Assembly: GCA_041393535.1 (NCBI GenBank)
Contig: JAWKJY010000010.1
Location: 66,961-130,960, forward strand
DNA from: JAWKJY01 sp041393535
Lineage (GTDB): Bacteria; Actinomycetota; Thermoleophilia; Gaiellales; Gaiellaceae
Reading direction: 5' to 3'
DNA: 64,000 bases
Shown: one piece after another, positions 51,236-60,360 of the stretch
How the letters are laid out: each line of letters opens with the position of its first letter
Position numbering within the stretch: position 1 is the stretch's first letter
Program-made: the position numbers and the translations under genes
The notes under the pieces: generated by a model
What the model was told of the DNA's origin: nothing
The model's input: only the letters and a program-made list of their open reading frames with translations
Database searches by the model: none

Positions 51236-51262
51236 TCATCGACCGGCGATGACCGGGCTGCA
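51236..51262 (-). promoter_or_regulatory. Sigma-28-type promoter of the HemAT-like gene
   Basis: Minus strand: -35 TGCAGCCC (51262-51255), 11-nt spacer, -10 GTCGATGA (51243-51236), about 80 nt upstream. The -10 lies in a palindrome, TCATCGACCGGCGATGA. Confidence 0.5.
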
Positions 51263-51346
51263 GCAACCGGCCAACCGCTTGAGTCGATCCGAACTCCGCC
51301 GCGACGAGCTCGTGAGCCCGGCATCGACGCTGCGCGCGATCGCCGG

Positions 51347-52828
51347 TCACCGCGGCGACCGGGTCAAGGCCACGAGCCCGGCCGCGCGCGCGTCGATCCG
51401 CGCTAGGTGGTCGCGCGCACGTAGCTCGCCCCGTGAGAGCGCGACCGCGCGCGACTCCCGTGCGATGCGCTCGACCTCGGCCAGCTCGACCCGCGCGGCG
51501 GCGACCTGGTCGGACACCTCGCGGAACAGCAGGATGAACGACGCCGCGTCCGTTCGTGTCGCCTCGATCCGGCCGCCCGTCTGCAGGGCCCCGAGTGCCT
51601 TCAGGCCGCTCGTCAGGCGCCCCACGTGCCCGCCCACCCGCGCGAGGGCGCCGTCGAGCGCGCGCAGCGAGTCGAACGCCTCCTCGGCCCCTGCCCTCAG
51701 GCAGCGCGCCAGCAGCGCGAGGTCGTCCTCGACGCCCCGGCCGGTCGCGGATCGGCCTTCGTCGCGGGTCTCGTCCAGCTCCCGCGCGAAGCAGGCGGTC
51801 ATCTCGGTCTGGAGCTTCGCGAGCGCGACGCGGAACTCGAGGCGGTCCAGCAGGCCGAGGATCTCGTCGAGATCCTCGGACACGGCGCCGACGACCCGCG
51901 CGATCGCGTGCGAGCGCGCGCCGAGCATCCGCGCCACCGCACCGAGCACGTCCCCCTCGCGCTCCAGCCGGGCAGCGGCGATCATCGCGTTCAGCGCGAG
52001 CAGGCGCACCGAGTCGGCGAGCTGGAGCACGAAGGCGGCCTTGCCGACGAGCGTCTCGTTCACGCGGCCGAACCCCTCGAGCGCGGCGAAGAGGGTGTGC
52101 ATGTGCGCCTCGACGGCGCTGCAGGAGTCCAGGATCTCGGCGAGCTCCGGCGAGCGGAGCGCCTGGCCGGGCGACGGGCCCGGCCTGGCCGTCCGACCCA
52201 GCTCACGGCTCGTCAGCTCCGCGGCCAGGGCGGCGCCCATGAAGGACTCGTAGTCGCGGAATCCCGCATCGACGACGATCTCGCCGAGGCGCGCGAGCGT
52301 CAGGGCGATGGCCTCCTTGCGCGTCGCGCCCTCGGCCTCCAGCGACCGCTCGAGCGCAAGCACCTCGCCGTAGGCCGCCTCGACGAGGGCGAGGTACGGC
52401 GCCGACGGCTTGATCCGGACGGACAGGTAACCGCCCTGCACCGGCAGCGCGGTCGCAAGCACCCAGTAGTACGCGCCGTCGGCGGCGAGGTTCTTGACGT
52501 AGGCCGCGATCGGCCGCCCCGCCTGCAGGTAGTCCCAGAGCAGCTGGAAGACGGCGCGCGGCATGTCCGGGTGGCGGACGAGGTTGTGCGGCCGGCCGAC
52601 CAGCTGCGTCCCGCCGTACCCGCTGACCCGCTCGAACACGCGATTGCCCGAGGTGATCCTGCCCTTCCCGTCCGTCGTCGAGAAGAACATCTCGTCGAGA
52701 CCGAAGTCCCGCTGGCGGGGGACGGGCGTCGGGCGCTGGCGCTCGGAGCGGGGCGACCGCTCGGCCGGGGCATGCACGGCAGCGCCCTCGTCCGTCGCGA
52801 CGGGGCAGTCGACGCGAACGGAGGTCAT
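51347..52828 (-). CDS. Soluble Aer-like PAS receptor with degenerate signalling tip (receptor 4)
   Basis: 493 aa, no membrane helix. Residues about 42-140 are an Aer-type PAS domain (GRITSGNRVFERVSGYGGTQLVGRPHNLVRHPDMP, then VKNLAADGAYYWVLATALPV), the FAD-binding form used in redox/energy taxis. The C-terminal half is helical, but the receptor tip is eroded. LLALNAMIAAARLEREGDVLGAVARML stands where LLALNAAIEAARAGE...GFAVVAEEVR is expected. HAMP and methylation-helix features are not obvious. It may be a modulator rather than a CheA-activating receptor. Confidence 0.82.
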   Translation of the reverse strand: MTSVRVDCPVATDEGAAVHAPAERSPRSERQRPTPVPRQRDFGLDEMFFSTTDGKGRITSGNRVFERVSGYGGTQLVGRPHNLVRHPDMPRAVFQLLWDYLQAGRPIAAYVKNLAADGAYYWVLATALPVQGGYLSVRIKPSAPYLALVEAAYGEVLALERSLEAEGATRKEAIALTLARLGEIVVDAGFRDYESFMGAALAAELTSRELGRTARPGPSPGQALRSPELAEILDSCSAVEAHMHTLFAALEGFGRVNETLVGKAAFVLQLADSVRLLALNAMIAAARLEREGDVLGAVARMLGARSHAIARVVGAVSEDLDEILGLLDRLEFRVALAKLQTEMTACFARELDETRDEGRSATGRGVEDDLALLARCLRAGAEEAFDSLRALDGALARVGGHVGRLTSGLKALGALQTGGRIEATRTDAASFILLFREVSDQVAAARVELAEVERIARESRAVALSRGELRARDHLARIDARAAGLVALTRSPR

Positions 52829-52837
52829 CTGGCTGGG

Positions 52838-52864
52838 TGATCGGCCGGCCGAGGCCGCCCTCGA
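52838..52864 (-). promoter_or_regulatory. Sigma-28-type promoter of the Aer-like gene
   Basis: Minus strand: -35 TCGAGGGC (52864-52857), 11-nt spacer, -10 GCCGATCA (52845-52838), 9 nt before the ATG. This implies a leaderless or near-leaderless transcript. Confidence 0.6.
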
Positions 52865-53085
52865 TCACCGGTCGAGCGGTCTGGCATCCGTACAAACCAC
52901 GTGCCTCCTCGCGCCGCACGGGGTCGACCGCTCCGGGTCGATCGCCCCGTCGCCGCGGGCGCGGATCGCACGGGATCGGGCCGCCGCCGTGGCCGCGGCG
53001 CGACGGCCGCGCGCGGGTGGACGCCGCTGCCCCGGCGAGCTCCCCCGCCGGGGCAGCGAAGCCCCGATCGCCGTCGCGTCGAGAA

Positions 53086-55548
53086 CTAGAGCCTGAACCG
53101 CTCCACGATCGACTCGAGCTCGCCCGCGGTGCGCGAGAGCGCCTGGGCGGAGAAGACGATCTCGTCGGTCGCGGCGCGGGTCTCCTCCGTCGAGGCGGAG
53201 ACCTGCTCGCTCGCGGCGGAGCTCTGCTCGGCGACGCCGACGACGTCGCCGATCTCCTGCTGCATCCGGTCGGCGCTGAGGGCGACCTCGCGCGTGCGCG
53301 CGGCGACTGCCGCGATCCGGCCGGACATCGCGTCGACCGCGTCGCCGATCGCGAGGAACGCCTCGCGCGCCTGCTCGACCGTCGCGGTGCCGTCCGAGGT
53401 CGAGGCGGCGGTGCGCTCGACGACGTCGACGGCCTTCGCGGTCTCGCCCTGGATCTCCTGGACGAGCGAGGCGATCGTGGCCGCCGCCGCCTGCGACTCC
53501 TCGGCGAGCTTGCGCACCTCCTCGGCCACGACCGCGAAGCCGCGGCCCTGCTCGCCCGCCCGCGCCGCCTCGATCGCCGCGTTCAGCGCCAGCAGGTTCG
53601 TCTGCTCCGCGATCCCCGTGATCGTCTCGACGATCCCGCCGATCCGCTCGGACTTCTCACCGAGCAGGCGGATCGCCTCGGTCGCCTGGGCCGAGCCGTC
53701 GCGGATCGCGGCCATCGCGTCCGTGGCGGCCGCGACCGCCTCGACGCCGCCGTCGGCGGCCGAGCGCGCCTGGTCGCTCGCCTCCGCCGTCTCCTCGACC
53801 TGGCCGGCGTTCTCCTCGAGCGCGAGCACGACCTGCTCGGCCGCGCGCTTGGCCTCGTCGACGATGCGCACCTGCCGCTCGGCGCCCTGCGCGACCTCCT
53901 CGATCGCGACGGCGATCTCCTGGACGGCGCGGCCGGACTCGGTCGCGGTGTCGGCCATCCCGCGGGATGCGTTGGCGAGCGTCGTCGCGGCCTCGCGCAG
54001 GTCGCCGATCGTGCGCCGCAGGTTCTCGCTCATCGCGAGGAAGGAGCGGCCGAGCGCGTCCGCGTCGGAGCGCGGCTCGACCTCGACGGTGAGGTCGCCG
54101 TCGGCGATCCGCGTCGCGGCGTCCGCCATCGTCTCGAGGTAGTCCTGCATCTCGGCGAACGCGTTGCCGAGCGCGTCGGCCTCGGAGGTGGCCTGGACGC
54201 GGTCGTGCAGGTCGCCGCGGCTGATCCGCCCGGCGGCCGCAGCCATGCCGCGGAGGTAGCCGCCCATGCGGACGAAGGCGTGGCCGAGGACGTCGTGCTC
54301 CGAGCGTGGCTGCGTCTCGACCGAGACGTCGCCCTCCGCGATCCGGCCGGCGGCATCCGTCATCTCGGCCAGGTAGGCCTGCATGTCGCGGTAGGCGACG
54401 GCCATCTCGCCGATCTCGTCCCGCGAGCGGACGTCGACGCGCTCGTCGACGCGCCCCTGGGCGACGGCGGCGAGCGCGGCGCGGATGCGCCCGAGCGGGC
54501 GCGAGATCGAGCGGGCGAAGACCACGGCCAGCCCGAGCAGGAGCAGCGCGGCGACGAGCGCCGTGATCACCGTCGTCGTCGTCAGCGAGCCCGCGGCGGC
54601 GAGCGCCTCGGAGCGGTCCTGGCTCGCGAAGATCGACCAGCCCACGCCCGGGTAGACCGCGTAGCCGGCCGACCGGAACCAGCCGACGAGCGCGTCGTTG
54701 CGCTCGCCGTGGAACGCCTCGCCGTCGCCCCAGCCGGAGGCGCCCTCGACGAGGCCCTTCGCCGCCACCGGGTCCTCGGCGAGCGACTGCTGGAGCACGT
54801 CCGCGGGGTCGCCGCCGGCGAGGACGACGCCGTCCGCGCTCGTGATCGTCAGCTGCAGCGTCTCCGCGCCGTGCTCCTTCGCGCGGTCGGCGACGGCGGC
54901 CAGGATGTCGGTCGTGACGTCCCAGTTGAACCGGTTCGTCCACACGCCGACGATCGTCCCCTCGTCGTCCCTGATCGGGTAGGTGAAGTTCATCGCGAGG
55001 GCCTCGGGCCCGTCGCCGTAGACCGCCTGGGTCAGCGCGTCGACGTGGAGGTCCTCGACGAACGTCTGCCCGTCCTCGAGCGAGCCGTCGGTCGCCTTCT
55101 GGAACCACGCCTCGCCCGACACGTCGGTCCCGAGCAGCACGCTCGAGTCGATCGACTCGCCGTTCAGGTCGGCGGTGTTCGCGGCGACCACCTTGCCGCT
55201 CGCGTCCGCCACGACCATCAGGTTGTAGATGGGCGTGTACGTCCCCATCATCGTGTCGATCCACGTCTGCAGGCGCTGCGGGTCCATCGACTTGGCCGGG
55301 TCGCTCTTGGCGAAGGCCTGCACGTCGCCGTAGCGCTCGAAGAGGTTGCGGTCGAGCTTGTCGCTCGCGTTGAACGCGAGCTCCTCGACCGCCTGGCCCG
55401 AGTCCTCGCGGAGCGAGCTCGACGCCTTGTTGACGCTCAGCACGCCGACCACGGCCATCGGCACGAGGCCCGCGAGCAGCAGGAGGACGATCAGCTTCGT
55501 CCCGATCCCCCGGCGCGGCAGCCGGACACCACCAGCCCTGCCCTTCAT
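53086..55548 (-). CDS. Methyl-accepting chemotaxis protein with dCache sensor and four HAMP units (receptor 5)
   Basis: 820 aa. TM1 (about 18-38) and a large external double-Cache domain (about 45-325, with YNLMVVADASGKVVAANTADLNGESI and AVYPGVGWSIFASQD) lead to TM2 (about 335-358). One classic HAMP follows, then three more HAMP-like repeats of about 50 residues (AGRIAEGDVSVETQPRSEHDVLGHAF and relatives). The signalling hairpin has a perfect tip. dCache domains commonly bind amino acids, amines or purines directly. The ligand here is unknown. Confidence 0.94.
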   Translation of the reverse strand: MKGRAGGVRLPRRGIGTKLIVLLLLAGLVPMAVVGVLSVNKASSSLREDSGQAVEELAFNASDKLDRNLFERYGDVQAFAKSDPAKSMDPQRLQTWIDTMMGTYTPIYNLMVVADASGKVVAANTADLNGESIDSSVLLGTDVSGEAWFQKATDGSLEDGQTFVEDLHVDALTQAVYGDGPEALAMNFTYPIRDDEGTIVGVWTNRFNWDVTTDILAAVADRAKEHGAETLQLTITSADGVVLAGGDPADVLQQSLAEDPVAAKGLVEGASGWGDGEAFHGERNDALVGWFRSAGYAVYPGVGWSIFASQDRSEALAAAGSLTTTTVITALVAALLLLGLAVVFARSISRPLGRIRAALAAVAQGRVDERVDVRSRDEIGEMAVAYRDMQAYLAEMTDAAGRIAEGDVSVETQPRSEHDVLGHAFVRMGGYLRGMAAAAGRISRGDLHDRVQATSEADALGNAFAEMQDYLETMADAATRIADGDLTVEVEPRSDADALGRSFLAMSENLRRTIGDLREAATTLANASRGMADTATESGRAVQEIAVAIEEVAQGAERQVRIVDEAKRAAEQVVLALEENAGQVEETAEASDQARSAADGGVEAVAAATDAMAAIRDGSAQATEAIRLLGEKSERIGGIVETITGIAEQTNLLALNAAIEAARAGEQGRGFAVVAEEVRKLAEESQAAAATIASLVQEIQGETAKAVDVVERTAASTSDGTATVEQAREAFLAIGDAVDAMSGRIAAVAARTREVALSADRMQQEIGDVVGVAEQSSAASEQVSASTEETRAATDEIVFSAQALSRTAGELESIVERFRL

Positions 55549-55619
55549 CCCTCTCTCCTCTCCACCCGCCGGCGCGCTGCCCGCCCGCGGCCAGGATGCT
55601 CGATGTGTCGCCTCGTCCG

Positions 55620-55646
55620 TGATCGGCGCGCCGTGCGCGCCGTTGA
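55620..55646 (-). promoter_or_regulatory. Sigma-28-type promoter of receptor 5
   Basis: Minus strand: -35 TCAACGGC (55646-55639), 11-nt spacer, -10 GCCGATCA (55627-55620). The -35 is identical to that of flgG. Confidence 0.7.
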
Positions 55647-55718
55647 GGCCCGGCCGCCCCCGAACGGGCGGCCGGGCCCCGGCACTGCTCCCCTGCCGGC
55701 GTGCGCCGGCCAGTCCCG

Positions 55719-57790
55719 TTACCCGTCGAGCCGGAAGCGGCCGACGAGCCCGGCGAGCTCGTCCGCGGTGCGCGAGAGCGACTGCGCGGTCGCGGAGACC
55801 TCCTGGGTCGATGCGGTCGTCTGCTCGGCCGAGGCCGCGACCTGCTCGGTCGCCGCCGACGTCCCGGCCGCCACCGAGGCGACCTCGTCGGTCGAGCGCG
55901 CGATCTCCCGCACCCGCTCGGACACGCGCGCGACGGCCTCGCCGATCGCGAGGAACGCCTCGCGCGCCTGCTCGACCGTCGCGACGCCGTTGCCGGTGCG
56001 CTCCGCCGTGTGCTCGACGACGTCGACGGCGGCGCGGGTCTCGTGCTGGATCTCCGTCACGAGCTGGGCGATGGTGGCCGCCGCGGTCTGCGACTCCTCG
56101 GCCAGCTTGCGCACCTCCTCGGCGACGACGGCGAAGCCGCGGCCCTGCTCGCCGGCCCGCGCGGCCTCGATCGCCGCGTTCAGCGCCAGCAGGTTCGTCT
56201 GCTCCGCGATCCCCGTGATCGTCTCGACGATCCCGCCGATCCGCTCCGAGCGCTCGCCCAGGTTCCGGATCGCCTGCGTCACCTGCTCGGAGCCCTCGCG
56301 CAGCTCGGCCATCGCCTCCGACGCCCCCTGCGCGGCCTCCTCGCCACCCCGGGCCACCGTCAGCGCGCCCTCGGCGGCCTCGCCGGCCGCCTCGGCGTTC
56401 CCGCGGGCCTCCTCGACGAGGTTCACCTGACGCTCGGCGCCGCCGGCGACGTCGCCGACCGCATGCGCGATCTCCTCGACCGCCCGGCCCGCCTCGTGCG
56501 ACGACTGCGCCATCATCCCTGCGGCGTCCGAGAGCTCGGAGGCCGAGGACGTGAGCTGCGTGACCATCCCGCGCAGCTCGTGGGTCATCCGCTGGAAGGC
56601 GGTGCCGAGCGCGTCGCGGTCCGACTGCACCGCGACGTCCGAGCGCAGGTCGCCGTCCGCGATCCGATCCGCGGCGGCGGCCATGGCCCGCAGGTACTGC
56701 AGCATGGCCTGGAACGCCGTCCCGAGCGCGTCGTCCGCAGAGCGCGGCGCGACCCGGACGTCGAGCTCGCCCCGCGCGATCGTGCCGGCGGCGCCGGCCA
56801 TCTCGCCGAGGTAGCCGACCATGCCGGCGAACGCGTTTCCGAGCACGTCGGCGTCCGAGCGCGGCGTCACCTCGACCGACACGTCGCCGGCGGCGATCCG
56901 GTTCGCAGCGGCGACCATGTCCGCCAGGTACTCCTCGCGCATGCCGTTGTAGGCGGCGACGGAGGCCTGGGCGCTCGAGAGCATCCCGTCGAACGTCGTG
57001 CCGAGCACGGCGATCTCGTCCGACCCCTTCAGCCCCAGCGGCTGCGTCGTCGGCGTGACGACGATGGACACGTCGCCGCGCGAGATCGCGTCGAGCCCGC
57101 TGCGCAGGCCCGCCAGGCAGTTGCTGCCGAGGCTGCCCATCCGCTCGCCGAGCGCCGTGACGCGGCGCACGAGCTGACGCGTGATCAGGATCGCGACGGC
57201 CAGGCCGACGACGAGCGCGAGCGCGCCCAGCACGATCAGGAGCAGCTCGGCCTGCCCGAGCGCCGACTTGGCCGACGCGCGCTTCGCGCTCGCGATCACC
57301 GACACGTCGGCCTCGACCTGCTCGGCGAGCGACACGAACTCCTTCACGTAGCCGGTCGCGATCGGCGCGAGCTCGGCGACGGTGGCGTCGTCGCCCGCGT
57401 CGACCGCGGGGAAGAGCTGATCGAAGACGAGCGGGTCGTGCTTCTCGTCGAGCGCCTTCGCCGCCGCGATGTTGTCGAGGATCTGCTGCTCTCCGGGGAA
57501 GCGGGCGGCCAGCTCGTCCGCGATCGCGAACGCCTCGACGGCGGAGGCCTCGAACTCCGTCGGGATCGCCGGGTCGGGCGCCACGATGTACTCGGCCTGC
57601 AGCGCGCGCTGCAGCCGCATGTCGTTCGCGTAGGTCTGCGCCTTGGCCGCGTAGACGGCCAGCTCGTCGGCCTCGCGCATCTGGTCGCGCGCCGCGGCCA
57701 TCTGAGGACGCCCACGCCCACCGCGATCGCCGCTAGACCGAGCGCCGCGCCGAAGCCGGCGCCCAGCTTCCTGCCCAGGGTCCACCTCAT
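55719..57790 (-). CDS. Methyl-accepting chemotaxis protein with poly-HAMP linker (receptor 6), one N-terminal frameshift
   Basis: ATG 57790 gives RWTLGRKLGAGFGAALGLAAIAVGVGVL. One missing base near 57702 then leads into MAAARDQMREADELAVYAAK. The external helical sensor (RLQRALQAEYIVAPDPAIPTEFEA, HDPLVFDQLFPAVDAGDD) is closely related to that of receptor 1. After TM2 come about four HAMP-like units, then a signalling region nearly the same as that of receptor 7. It ends GRFRLDG, with no CheR tether. About 690 aa when repaired. Confidence 0.9.
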
Positions 57791-57909
57791 CCGTTTCACC
57801 GTCCCTCGTCGGCAGCCGGGTCCCCGGCTGGCTCGTGTCTCCGTCGGCCCTTCTGCCCCGCGGCCGGCACGCGCGACCGGAGGCTCCCGGCGCGACGCGC
57901 ACGCCCGGG

Positions 57910-57936
57910 TAGTCGGCAGACGCCCCGCCGGCTTCA
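57910..57936 (-). promoter_or_regulatory. Sigma-28-type promoter of receptor 6
   Basis: Minus strand: -35 TGAAGCCG (57936-57929), 11-nt spacer, -10 GCCGACTA (57917-57910). Confidence 0.6.
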
Positions 57937-58044
57937 CGGGGCGCCCCCGGCGAGGGGGAACCCTCGACCCCGCCTGGACGTTGCGGCAGGTCGGGGCCGG
58001 GCGAGGGGCCGCGCGCGGCGGCCCCTCGCCCGACGGGAGTCGGC

Positions 58045-60099
58045 TCAGGCCAGGGTGAAGCGGCCGACGAGCCCGGCGAGCTCGTCCGCGGTGCGCGAGA
58101 GCGACTGCGCGGTCGCGGAGACCTCCTGGGTCGAGGCGGTCGTCTGCTCGGCCGAGGCCGCGACCTGCTCGGTCGCAGCCGAGGTGCCCGCGGCGACCGC
58201 GGCGACCTCGTCGGTCGAGCGCGCGATCTCGCGCACCCGCTCGGTGACGCGGGCGACGGCCTCGCCGATCGCGAGGAACGCCTCGCGCGCCTGCTCGACC
58301 GTCGCGACGCCGTGTCCCGTCCGCTCGGCGGTCTGCTCGACCACCTCGACCGCGGAGCGCGTCTCGTGCTGGATCTCCCGGACGAGCTCCGAGATCGTCG
58401 CCGCCGCGGCCTGCGCCTCCTCGGCGAGCTTCCGGACCTCCTCGGCGACGACGGCGAAGCCGCGGCCCTGCTCGCCGGCCCGCGCGGCCTCGATCGCCGC
58501 GTTCAGCGCCAGCAGGTTCGTCTGCTCCGCGATCCCCGTGATCGTCTCGACGATCCCGCCGATCCGCTCCGAGCGCTCGCCCAGGTTCCGGATCGCCTGC
58601 GTCACCTGCTCGGAGCCCTCGCGCAGCTCGGCCATCGCCTCCGACGCCCCCTGCGCGGCCTCCTCGCCGCCCCTCGCGGCGCTGAGCGCGCCCTCGGCGG
58701 CCTCGCCGGCGGCGTCGGCGGAGCCGCGGGCCGCGTCGACGATCGTCACCTGCCGCTCGGCGCCGCCGGCGACGTCGCCGACCGCGTGGGCGATCTCCTC
58801 GACCGCCCGGCCGGCCTCGTGCGAGGACTGGGCCATCGACCCGGCCGCCTCCGCGAGCTCCGAGGCCGAGGAGGACAGGCTGCCGGCGATGGCGCGCAGC
58901 TCGTGCGTCATCCGCCGGAAGGCGGCGCCGAGGGCGTCGCGCTCCGACTGGGGCTCGATCTCCGTGCGCAGGTCGCCGTCCGCGATCCGGTCGGCGGCGG
59001 CCGCCATCGCACGCAGGTACTGGAGCATCTGCTGGAAGGCCGTGCCGAGGGCGTCGTCCGCGGAGCGCGGCGCGACGCGAGCCTCGAGGTCGCCCTCGGC
59101 GATCGAGCCGGCCGCGCCGGCCATCTCGCCCAGGTACGCGCCCATCGAGGCGAAGGCGGTCCCCAGCACGTCCCCCTCGGAGCGCGGCGTCACCGCGACC
59201 GACACGTCGCCGGCGGCGATCCGGTTCGCAGCGGCGACCATGTCCGCCAGGTACTCCTCGCGCATGCCGTTGTACGCCGAGATCGAGTCCTGCGCGCTCT
59301 GGAGCATCGCGTTGAACGTCGCCCCGAGCGCCGCGACCTCGTCGCCGCCCCTCACCTCGACCGGCTGCGTCACCGGCGTCACGGCGACGGACACGTCGCC
59401 CGTCGAGATCGCGTCGAGGCCGCTGCGCAGGCCCGCCAGGCAGTTGGCGGACAGGCTCCCCATCCGATCGCCGAGCGCCGAGACGCGCCGCACGAGCTGA
59501 CGCGTGATCAGGAAGGCGACGACGAGCGCGATCAGCGCGCCGGCGATGCCCGCGATGATCGACACGATCAGGGCCCGCGAGCCGGCCGCCCGCGCGTCCG
59601 CCTCCGAGGCGGCCGAGAGGGTGCCCACGCGCTCGGCGATCGCGCCGAGCCCGCCGATGGCGGAGCGCAGCAGCGTGTCGGCCTTCGCCAGCGCGACGAG
59701 CGCCTGCTCGCGGTCGGTCGCCGTGAACAGCTCCTCGGTGACGACGCGATCGTGCTCGGCGTCGGTGGCGGCGCCCTCGGTCGCGATCCGCGTGATCTCG
59801 GGATCGCCGACCGCGGCGACGGCAGCGCCGGCGTCCTGGGCGGCCTGGGCCGCCTGCTCGAACTCGTCCACGTACTTCGGGTCGAGCGTGGCGGCGTAGA
59901 GCGACTGCGCGGCCATCTGCTCGTAGCCGTAGAGGATCTGCTCGTCCGCCCCGTGCCGCGCCTCGGCCCACGTGGTCGTCTGCTCCCAGGATCGCTCCGC
60001 CGACTGCGAGAAGACGACCGAGAGCGCGAGCGCCGCCGCGAAGACCGCGACGACCGCGCCGAACCCGGCTGCCAGCTTCCTGCCCAGTGTCCACTTCAT
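58045..60099 (-). CDS. Methyl-accepting chemotaxis protein with poly-HAMP linker (receptor 7)
   Basis: 684 aa. It starts KWTLGRKLAAGFGAVVAVFAAALALSVVF (same start motif as receptor 6). The helical external sensor (about 35-185) has its own sequence (RHGADEQILYGYEQMAAQSLYAATLDPKY). TM2 is followed by four HAMP-like units, including GNCLAGLRSGLDAISTGDVSVAVTPVTQP, and a signalling hairpin with a perfect tip. From TM2 to the C-terminus it is very close to receptor 6, pointing to recent duplication with exchange of the sensor. Confidence 0.94.
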   Translation of the reverse strand: MKWTLGRKLAAGFGAVVAVFAAALALSVVFSQSAERSWEQTTTWAEARHGADEQILYGYEQMAAQSLYAATLDPKYVDEFEQAAQAAQDAGAAVAAVGDPEITRIATEGAATDAEHDRVVTEELFTATDREQALVALAKADTLLRSAIGGLGAIAERVGTLSAASEADARAAGSRALIVSIIAGIAGALIALVVAFLITRQLVRRVSALGDRMGSLSANCLAGLRSGLDAISTGDVSVAVTPVTQPVEVRGGDEVAALGATFNAMLQSAQDSISAYNGMREEYLADMVAAANRIAAGDVSVAVTPRSEGDVLGTAFASMGAYLGEMAGAAGSIAEGDLEARVAPRSADDALGTAFQQMLQYLRAMAAAADRIADGDLRTEIEPQSERDALGAAFRRMTHELRAIAGSLSSSASELAEAAGSMAQSSHEAGRAVEEIAHAVGDVAGGAERQVTIVDAARGSADAAGEAAEGALSAARGGEEAAQGASEAMAELREGSEQVTQAIRNLGERSERIGGIVETITGIAEQTNLLALNAAIEAARAGEQGRGFAVVAEEVRKLAEEAQAAAATISELVREIQHETRSAVEVVEQTAERTGHGVATVEQAREAFLAIGEAVARVTERVREIARSTDEVAAVAAGTSAATEQVAASAEQTTASTQEVSATAQSLSRTADELAGLVGRFTLA

Positions 60100-60212
60100 C
60101 CTGCGCTGCTCCTGTCCGTGCGCCGGCGCGCCGGCGTCCTTCGTCCTGCGGCGGGCCCTCGGCCGCGCCCCTGCCCACGACGTCGCGCCATCGCGGCGAC
60201 GCCCTGCTCTCC

Positions 60213-60239
60213 TAGTCGGCAGGCCGTGCGGCGGCTGGA
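60213..60239 (-). promoter_or_regulatory. Sigma-28-type promoter of receptor 7
   Basis: Minus strand: -35 TCCAGCCG (60239-60232), 11-nt spacer, -10 GCCGACTA (60220-60213), about 115 nt before the ATG. Confidence 0.6.
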
Positions 60240-60254
60240 GCGCGCCGGGCGAAC

Positions 60255-60270
60255 CTTGAGCGGGCCTTGA
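60255..60270 (-). promoter_or_regulatory. Possible regulator site: tandem TCAAG repeat upstream of receptor 7 promoter
   Basis: Two TCAAG elements (plus-strand CTTGA at 60255 and 60266) lie exactly 11 nt apart, the nearer one starting 35 nt upstream of the -10 edge. The same pair with the same spacing and distance is found above receptor 8. Confidence 0.4.
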
Positions 60271-60360
60271 CGCGATCCGAGGCGGCGGCGCGACCGGCCC
60301 GGACCATGCGGCGGGGCCGGGCGTCCGCCCGGCCCCGCCGCCTCCCTCCTCGACGTGCGA

